From Alphaproteobacteria bacterium (lineage in GTDB: Bacteria; Pseudomonadota; Alphaproteobacteria; Rhizobiales; Xanthobacteraceae): DNA of 7,086 bases. Where the stretch lies: positions 1-7,086 of the forward strand of contig VAZS01000129.1 in assembly GCA_005884855.1 (NCBI GenBank), written 5' to 3'. The position numbers were made by a program, and so were the translations under genes. The notes under the pieces are model-generated. The model did no database searches. It was given only the letters and a program-made list of their open reading frames with translations, and was not told where the DNA came from. Positions 1-4,105 of this stretch are shown here, in pieces. How positions within the stretch are numbered: position 1 is the stretch's first letter; every line of letters begins with the position of its first letter.

Positions 1-394
1 CGCGCTTCGCCAGTACATAATCCATCAAGCGCGAGATCAGCTGCATCGCCACGTCCTTGAACGCAAGGGTCGGGCCGTGAAACAGCTCCAGCAGGAATTG
101 ATGGGGACCGATCTGGTTGAGCGGGACCACGGCGGGATGGCGGAAGGTGGCGTAGGCCTCATTCGCCATGCGGCCGAGATCGGCCTCGGAGAGTTCGCCG
201 GCGACAAACGGCCCGATCACCTCGACCGCCACTTCCCAATACGGCCGGCCGAAGAAGCCGGCGATGGTGTCGGGCGAAAGCTGTGGCCAGCTTTCGGGCA
301 CGTAGAGGCCGCCGTCGCGGGCAAGCCCGGTCAGCATCACATCGCAGAAACCTAGCGTCGGGGCCTCCCCCCGGGTCGAGATATACCGCGTCAA
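1..394 (-). CDS. thrC: Threonine synthase, N-terminal part (cut by left window edge)
   Basis: Threonine synthase is a cytoplasmic PLP enzyme that converts O-phospho-L-homoserine to L-threonine, the last step of threonine synthesis. The minus strand encodes 131 residues. It opens with TRYISTRGEAPTLGF and continues with ARDGGLYVPESWP, both typical of the N-terminal domain of this family. The cofactor motif ELFHGPTLAFKDVAMQ lies at about 103-118, and K113 is the expected PLP Schiff-base lysine. The rest of the enzyme (family length about 460-480) lies outside the window. No ATG is available at the right place. I chose TTG at 394-392 because the family begins exactly here and a GGAGGG Shine-Dalgarno sequence sits just upstream (about 398-404). 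A second in-frame TTG at 406 would add only four residues and would overlap that ribosome site. The upstream region may hold a promoter at 435-462. The family call is very secure; the exact start is less so. Confidence 0.95.
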   Translation of the reverse strand, partial: MTRYISTRGEAPTLGFCDVMLTGLARDGGLYVPESWPQLSPDTIAGFFGRPYWEVAVEVIGPFVAGELSEADLGRMANEAYATFRHPAVVPLNQIGPHQFLLELFHGPTLAFKDVAMQLISRLMDYVLAKR

Positions 395-432
395 ACCGCC
401 CTCCAAAGGCGCAGGCTTACCGCCAAGTCTTT

Positions 433-462
433 GATTAATAAAGTTAATCGACATTTACCCAA
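433..462 (-). promoter_or_regulatory. Possible thrC promoter with overlapping palindrome
   Basis: Read on the minus strand, TTGGGT (462-457) and TATTAA (440-435) are separated by 16 bases and lie about 40-70 bases before the thrC start, so they could be -35 and -10 elements. The -10 box overlaps a perfect 6-bp inverted repeat, GATTAA-TAAAG-TTAATC (433-449), in an AT-rich patch that stands out from the GC-rich surroundings. A palindrome over a -10 box would suit a repressor site, but no known operator is recognised. The assignment rests on position and base composition only. Confidence 0.3.
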
Positions 463-576
463 GGCAACGTCGCGGCGGCACCATAGAGTGTTTTCGATGG
501 AAGGGGAAACCGGGATTCGACCCTCGCATGGTGGCCAGCCGGCCTTTGGCTGGGCCGGGACCTTAGACTGCTGCTC
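451..576. other. Intergenic DNA without recognised gene
   Basis: This stretch between the putative thrC promoter and the repeat cluster shows no credible coding region. It contains two overlapping alternative hairpins, CCAGCC (535-540) with GGCTGG (548-553), and CCGGCC (539-544) with GGCCGG (553-558). Neither is followed by a T-run, so a factor-independent terminator is not supported. A minus-strand GGGTCGAATCCC segment near 511-523 resembles a tRNA T-arm but lacks the rest of a tRNA. Confidence 0.4.
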
Positions 577-689
577 CCATGGTTCGAGACGGCGCGGTGC
601 GCCTCCTCACCATGAGGGTCCGATTTCGTGCCAAGCGTCACGACCTCATCCTGAGGAGCGGCCGGCGGCCGCGTCTCGAAGGATGGGTC
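577..689. repeat. Inverted pair of rhizobial palindromic repeats (GTTCGAGACG / CGTCTCGAAGG family)
   Basis: Two related imperfect palindromes face each other. Unit A (577-620) runs from CCATGGTTCGAGACGGCGC to CTCCTCACCATGAGGGTC. Unit B (about 644-689) runs from CCTCATCCTGAGGAGCG to GCGTCTCGAAGGATGGGTC. Unit B read on the minus strand aligns with unit A over its ends (CAT..TTCGAGACG and CTCCTCA..ATGAGG), with different inner stems. Short repeats of this type are, from memory, very common between genes in Bradyrhizobium and Rhodopseudomonas. They are mobile-like, non-coding and probably structured as RNA or DNA hairpins. The spacer between the units is about 24 bases. Confidence 0.75.
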
Positions 690-724
690 ACGACGAGATT
701 GCCGACACACAACTTTTCGAACAC

Positions 725-751
725 CGTCATTGCGAGCGGAGCGAAGCAATC
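725..751. repeat. Short dispersed repeat CGTCATTGCGAGCGGAGCG type
   Basis: The 27-base segment begins CGTCATTGCGAGCGGAGCG and ends AAGCAATC. It is internally palindromic (ATTGC at 729-733 pairs with GCAAT at 746-750). From memory, this is one of the commonest short intergenic repeats in Bradyrhizobiaceae and other bacteria. It is non-coding. It lies between the inverted pair at 577-689 and the next palindrome at 778-803, so it is part of a repeat cluster. Confidence 0.65.
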
Positions 752-777
752 GATGGTTTGCCCGGCAATTATTCTTC

Positions 778-803
778 ACCTCGCCCCGCTTGCCGGGAGA
801 GGT
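778..803. repeat. Short REP-like palindrome
   Basis: ACCTCGCCC (778-786) pairs with GGGAGAGGT (795-803) with one mismatch around a CGCTTGCC loop. This is the 'CCTC..CCCGC..GCGGG..GAGG' class of small intergenic palindromes frequent in rhizobial genomes. It directly precedes the larger inverted pair at 816-953. Confidence 0.55.
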
Positions 804-815
804 CGCTCTTTCTTG

Positions 816-953
816 TCCCTACCCCTTTAGTGGGGAGGGTCGGCCGCAGCGAAGCTGAGGCCGGGGTGGGGGCGATCTGAGGATGCGCTCTGCGGACAGA
901 CCCCCACCCGACCGGCCTTCGGCCGGCCACCCTCCCCACAAATGGGGGAGGGA
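816..953. repeat. Head-to-head pair of GGGGAGGGT palindromic repeats
   Basis: The left copy (816-872) contains GTGGGGAGGGTCGGCCGCAG and ends in CCGGGGTGGGGG. The right copy (901-953) read on the minus strand contains GTGGGGAGGGTGGCCGGCCG and ends CGGGTGGGGG. The two are therefore diverged copies of one family in opposite orientation, separated by about 28 bases. The right copy has a perfect inner hairpin, CCGGCC-TTC-GGCCGG (912-926). Transcribed, the pair could form a long duplex. From memory, such 'TCCCTCCCC' modules are widespread between rhizobial genes. No transposase is present, so mobilisation would need help in trans. Confidence 0.75.
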
Positions 954-999
954 TGAAGACCGCCGATGCAGTTGCACTTTGCAGAATGACGGCGGTGCT

Positions 1000-1530
1000 A
1001 ATTGCACACACCTGCGCGATGTCGCGGCGTGAATGCGCCCGAGTTGTGCAAGACTCATTGGCCCAAAACAGAGGGCGCAGGGAATGCCGGGTGCGCGATG
1101 CACCCGCAGTCTCGCGTGCAAAAAGTAAAAAGCACACGAGGTAGTCACCACAGGTTCACCGGAGCAGCCCGGCATTCCCCGCGCGATGGTTTTAACGGTT
1201 TCCTTCGTGATCTCCCCGGTGATCGGGCTTTTTTGTCACCGTCATCAGCAGAAACTTCTCCGCTAACTTGACGCCGGCGTCGAGGCGTCAGGACCACACG
1301 ACTTCGCCGTCCGCCTCAGTGCTGTTCGTCAGCAGCACTATCCGCGTCCATCGCATCTCGCACCAACGTCCGTGACGTGCGCACGCCCCTCTGTGGGACG
1401 GGATGGCGGAGTTTTAGATTTGATTTGGGCAAATCGGGAAGCAGAATATTTTTGCAAGCGGGGCTGGACGGCATGTGGACTGATTTGCCCGTCAGCCAGT
1501 CGGGCCATAACATGCGCCGTACCCGATGGG
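1000..1530 (-). repeat. Probable long dispersed Bradyrhizobium repeat, non-coding
   Basis: The region has no convincing gene. Its minus strand resembles, from memory, a roughly 500-bp unit found many times between Bradyrhizobium genes. Matching landmarks are GAATGCCGGG stem arms (1075-1184), GGTGACAAAAAAGCCCGATC (about 1218-1237 read on the minus strand), the plus-strand GGACCACACGACTTC segment (about 1291-1305), and the AATCGGGAAGCAGAATATTT segment (about 1432-1451). Spurious short proteins are often predicted from it. No transposase and no clear terminal repeats or target duplication are visible, so calling it a degraded or non-autonomous mobile element is inference, and both ends are approximate. 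Confidence 0.45.
1075..1184. repeat. Nested multi-hairpin inverted repeat
   Basis: The outer arms are GCGCAGGGAATGCCGGG (1075-1091) and CCCGGCATTCCCCGCGC (1168-1184), complementary at 16 of 17 positions. Inside lie GGGTGC-GCGAT-GCACCC (1089-1105, perfect 6-bp stem, sharing three bases with the outer arm) and CTCGCGTGC (1111-1119) with GCACACGAG (1132-1140), 8 of 9 paired around an A-rich loop. This makes a branched structure with one long closing stem and two inner arms. It sits within the presumed dispersed repeat and has no coding signal. Its function is unknown. Confidence 0.75.
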
Positions 1531-1592
1531 AGTTTACGACGAGCGTCATCAATCTGGCCCGAGGGAGTCTCCAATTCGTGCAAAGCTGGAAA

Positions 1593-2295
1593 TCACTGAC
1601 CGCCCCCAACCGTCACGCGAAGAAACTCTCGGACTGCCTCAACCGCTTGATCAGTCGCCGATTGGCTGAATTCGAGGTGATAACCTAAATAGTCGATTGG
1701 GGTCGTTCTGGGAAAATCGAAACTTTGATGCGCCCCGGGGTAGACGATGAGTTTAATGGGAGAGCCTTCACCCGTGGTCCGGGACATGCCGAGGTGACGG
1801 CTCCGGCCCTCCGTCATGTCGCGGCAGCCGGGAGTAAAGACATCACGTTCGCCAATCAGAATTAGCGCGGGGACCGTCGCAATTCCTTTGAGTTCTTCGC
1901 AATACGGATAAAAAGCGACCGCTGCCCTAAACTTGTTCTGGTACATCTGCTCGTTTGCACCTCGTTCAACCGTCAAAAGAGCAAGCGAGCCACCCTGCGA
2001 AAACCCCATGGCGACTATTCGCCTCGGATCGACAAATGTGGTCCAGCCGCTCGGCAAATCCCGCGCAGCCGTGCAGAAGCACAATCGCGGGATGGCGGCC
2101 AGCCCCCTCAGGGCGTCTGAGGTATCCTTTCAGGACGAGAGGATTTGGAGTGAAAGGAAAATCGCCCTCAAACTGGATAGACTTCGCTTGAAGAATCGGC
2201 TGTTGGTCCGCGGAGCATGGGACCGAAAAGTTGATGCATAAAACGAAAAAGAAAACAGCTATCTTTGGAAGCTGAGCTGGTTGAATGACGGACAT
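1593..2295 (-). pseudogene. Dienelactone-hydrolase-family protein, broken by internal deletion and frame change
   Basis: Intact members are secreted alpha/beta-hydrolases of about 250-290 residues. The start is ATG at 2295, with AAAGGA six bases upstream; a GTG at 2310 is in frame but has no ribosome site of its own. The first frame gives a signal peptide (core IAVFFFVLCINFSV, then PCSADQ), a GYLRRPEGA strand and the oxyanion-region motif AIVLLHGCAG, reaching AERLD. The second frame resumes at FVDPRRIVAMGFSQGG (nucleophile Ser in GFSQGG) and continues through LILIGERDVFTPG (acid Asp) and YPGAHQSFD (catalytic His) to the stop at 1593. Family members usually have about 70 residues between HGCAG and GFSQGG; here there are about 27, and the frame changes between about 2028 and 2045. 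So roughly 45 residues, including the core strand normally reading like 'Y..L..DSFG.RG', are missing. This is more than a sequencing slip. The substrate of the ancestor is unknown. Confidence 0.85.
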
Positions 2296-2380
2296 GCCAT
2301 GTCCTTTCACAACGTGCGGGCAATAGGCTCGCAGATATAGAGAACAAAATCACTCGTTAGTAGAAACACGCGAACACCCA

Positions 2381-3367
2381 TTACTGCTCGATCACCTTAT
2401 CGGCGGCCGTGAGCAGCGTCGGCGGCACCACAAGGCCAAGCGCTTTGGCCGCCTTGAGATTAATGACCAACTCAAAACCGGTAGGTTGCTGGACCGGCAA
2501 ATCGGCGGGCTTAGCCCCCTTGAGGACCTTCCCCACGTAAATGCCAACATCACGATAAAGAGTGGTGAGGCTGGTTCCGTAGCTGATGAGACCGACCGCC
2601 GCAGGAAGTTCTTGCCACTCATATATTGCCGGGAGGGCGTAACGAGACGCCAATGCGACAATCTGTTCACGGCGGCTTGTAAAGAAAGGGTCGGTTCCCA
2701 CGACGAGCGCGTCTACTTTCTCGCGGGCGAGAGACGCAAAGGCGGATTCGAATTCGTCCTCCTTGCTTGCGTTGACGAGATGAAGCTGCATGCCTTTTGC
2801 CGTCGCTGCTCGCTGCACCAGCGCAATCGTGCCGTCCCTAGCACCATGATAGTTTGGGTTTACCAGCAGGGCGACGACGCTGATCTTTGGAACGAGCTCG
2901 GCCAGCAATTCCAAGCGCTTTGACATCAGATCGTTGGAGATCATGCTGAACCCGGTAACGTTACCGCCAGGCCGGGCGAAACTCGCGACCTGGCCGTTCC
3001 GCACCGGATCACTGCCGGTGATGAAGACGACAGGGATTGTCGAGTTTGCGTCCATCGCCGCTCGGATCGAAACATCACCGCTGACCGCGGCGATCACATC
3101 GACCTTGCGACGGATGAGGTCGGCAGCCAATGCTGCGAGCCGATCAAATTGGCCTTCCGCCCAGCGATATTCGATCGCCAGATTCTGACCTTCGATAAAA
3201 CCGAGCTCCTTTAGTCCTAGATTGAACGCGGCCACAAACGGAGCGTGTGCCCCGGGTGAGGAGATGCTGAGGAAACCGATCACCGGTTTCACCGTTTGCT
3301 GCGCGCGCGCTACGAGCGGCCAGGCCGCCGAGCCGCCGATCAGAAAAACAAATTCGCGGCGTTCCAT
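2381..3367 (-). CDS. ABC transporter substrate-binding protein (ABC_sub_bind / TrpX-like family)
   Basis: A 328-residue periplasmic binding protein, normal length for family PF04392, which captures a small solute for an ABC importer. Sequence evidence: leader MERREFVFLIGGSAAWPLVA ending ARA-QQ, with RRE-F resembling a Tat motif; first lobe KPVIGFLSISSPGAHAPF; LGFIEGQNLAIEYRWAEGQ; DVIAAVSGDVSIRAAM; IPVVFITGSDPV; PGGNVTGFS; MSKRLELLAELVP; VDALVVGTDPFF; and C-terminal INLKAAKALGLVVPPTLLT. These motifs occur in the usual order. The start at 3367 is preferred because AGGAGG lies six bases upstream and the leader begins there; the frame stays open to 3628, but that extension encodes part of an unrelated cyclase relic. 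No permease or ATPase is beside it, so the solute cannot be inferred. In rhizobia such orphan binding proteins are numerous and often lie downstream of cyclase genes, which fits the relic at 3455-3640. Confidence 0.93.
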   Translation of the reverse strand: MERREFVFLIGGSAAWPLVARAQQTVKPVIGFLSISSPGAHAPFVAAFNLGLKELGFIEGQNLAIEYRWAEGQFDRLAALAADLIRRKVDVIAAVSGDVSIRAAMDANSTIPVVFITGSDPVRNGQVASFARPGGNVTGFSMISNDLMSKRLELLAELVPKISVVALLVNPNYHGARDGTIALVQRAATAKGMQLHLVNASKEDEFESAFASLAREKVDALVVGTDPFFTSRREQIVALASRYALPAIYEWQELPAAVGLISYGTSLTTLYRDVGIYVGKVLKGAKPADLPVQQPTGFELVINLKAAKALGLVVPPTLLTAADKVIEQ

Positions 3368-3454
3368 GGCGAGCCTCCTAAACGGGATGGGATCGAGCTC
3401 GTAGTGTTTACTAGCATAAGGAGGGAGGGGTGTGGGAGATCCGCTTATTCGCTC

Positions 3455-3640
3455 CCTGAGGTAGTAAAGCTCCATCGTGCCCTTGCCTCTGATTTCGAGA
3501 ACAACAACCATGCCATTGAAGGCATTGATTGCCGAAGCCGCCGGGCGGTCCGTTCGGAATATTGCTCTGTGCCGTAATTGACGATTCCGGTCAGAATCAA
3601 TTTGTGTTGGGATGACAAACTTGCCCATACCATGGCTGCA
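3455..3640 (-). pseudogene. Relic of a class III adenylate/guanylate cyclase C-terminus
   Basis: The minus strand contains two pieces in different frames that together resemble the end of a class III cyclase domain. GTEQYSERTARRLRQ (3573-3529) corresponds to the 'G.IQVSERTARRL' segment. LEIRGKGTMELYYL (3499-3458) corresponds to the terminal strand 'VEIKGKGTMETYFL'. The frame changes between 3529 and 3499. The catalytic core, with the metal-binding aspartates and transition-state residues, is absent, and upstream of about 3600 I cannot match anything to the family. The second piece reads straight into the frame of the binding-protein gene, which explains that gene's unusually long open frame. 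The match is from memory of the family and the segment is short, so it is moderate evidence. If correct, it is a 5'-truncated, frameshifted remnant. Confidence 0.5.
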
Positions 3641-3675
3641 AGTTCTCCCTGCGACGCGGATCTTCGATCGATGTT

Positions 3676-3898
3676 TACCGTTAGCTGAACTGTGAGGGCA
3701 ATTGCTTCTCGTTGGAGTATTTCCACGCGAGTTATAAAACGGACCTAAACCGTTTCAACGGGGCTTTACGATGCTGCAAAGGCAACAGAATCAGAAGGCA
3801 ATTTTGCCGAAGCCAAAGGCGATCACGAGAAACTTGTCGAACAGGCGACACCCCCAGTTGATCGAAGCAAAGCTTTTCTGAGCACGAATAAAGGGTGA
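3676..3898 (+). pseudogene. Relic of a TPR-type protein C-terminus, with stop and frameshifts
   Basis: Three consecutive plus-strand frames together read like the last about 70 residues of a tetratricopeptide-type protein. The first frame has LPLAEL, a TGA stop (3693-3695) and GQLLL (3696-3710). The second has ASYKTDLNRFNG (3727-3762). The third has LYDAAKATESEGNFAEAKGD (3764-3823), then HEKLVEQA and a tail SKAFLSTNKG ending at TGA 3896-3898. Rhizobial relatives, from memory, end 'PLAELWGQLLLE.GRP.EAL.EYEASYKTDPNRFNGLYGAARAAE..GD.AKAK.YY.KLV'. The second shift is one extra G in the run 3760-3763. The N-terminal part is missing. The alternating-helix pattern and conserved order support the call; the precise family is uncertain. 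Confidence 0.5.
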
Positions 3899-4105
3899 TC
3901 TGGTTTGGCGTGCCGTTACTGCGGCTCGCGTTCGCCGGGGCGAGGGTCCCGCTCATCGATAGACCATAATCCTCGCGCGGCGTGTCCAACCGTATGCGGC
4001 CGTTCGCCTCCGGCGATGCCCTAATCCCTGCATTTACTCCATCTTACAAGGTGGCCGGTAGCTTGCGTGCAATTGCGCACCATGTCCGATTTACAGGTAA
4101 GTAAG
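3899..4105. other. Upstream region of the MHYT-GGDEF-EAL gene
   Basis: This 207-base stretch holds no gene I can support. A minus-strand open frame crosses it (3732-3989) but overlaps the TPR relic on the opposite strand and has no recognisable content. No clear sigma-70 or EcfG-type promoter is visible. The likely ribosome site of the next gene, AGGTAA at 4095-4100, lies at its end. Confidence 0.4.

Noticed and set aside
77..355. Plus-strand open frame of 92 codons
   Set aside because: It is antisense to thrC, whose family match is unambiguous.
433..449. CtrA-like TTAA half-sites
   Set aside because: The spacing between TTAA motifs is five bases, whereas CtrA sites need seven.
505..530. 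T-arm-like GGGTCGAATCCC on the minus strand
   Set aside because: No anticodon stem, D-arm or acceptor pairing could be assembled around it.
819..1175. Minus-strand open frame of 118 codons (and overlapping 122-codon frame at 769-1137)
   Set aside because: It runs through palindromic repeats, is rich in Arg, Pro and Ser, and has no ribosome site or family motif. It is a translation of repeat DNA.
1213..1234. CCCG-GTGAT-CGGG followed by six T residues, terminator-like on the plus strand
   Set aside because: The stem is only four base pairs, no plus-strand gene ends nearby, and it lies inside a dispersed repeat.
1316..1609. Open frames of 75-103 codons on both strands
   Set aside because: They overlap each other in several frames within presumed repeat DNA and show no recognisable protein features.
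3732..3989. Minus-strand open frame of 85 codons
   Set aside because: It is antisense to the TPR relic and shows no family features; its coding potential is explained by the opposite strand.
4067..4105. GTG 4067 or ATG 4082 as start of the MHYT protein
   Set aside because: Neither has a ribosome site at good spacing, and the added residues do not resemble the family; ATG 4106 fits better.
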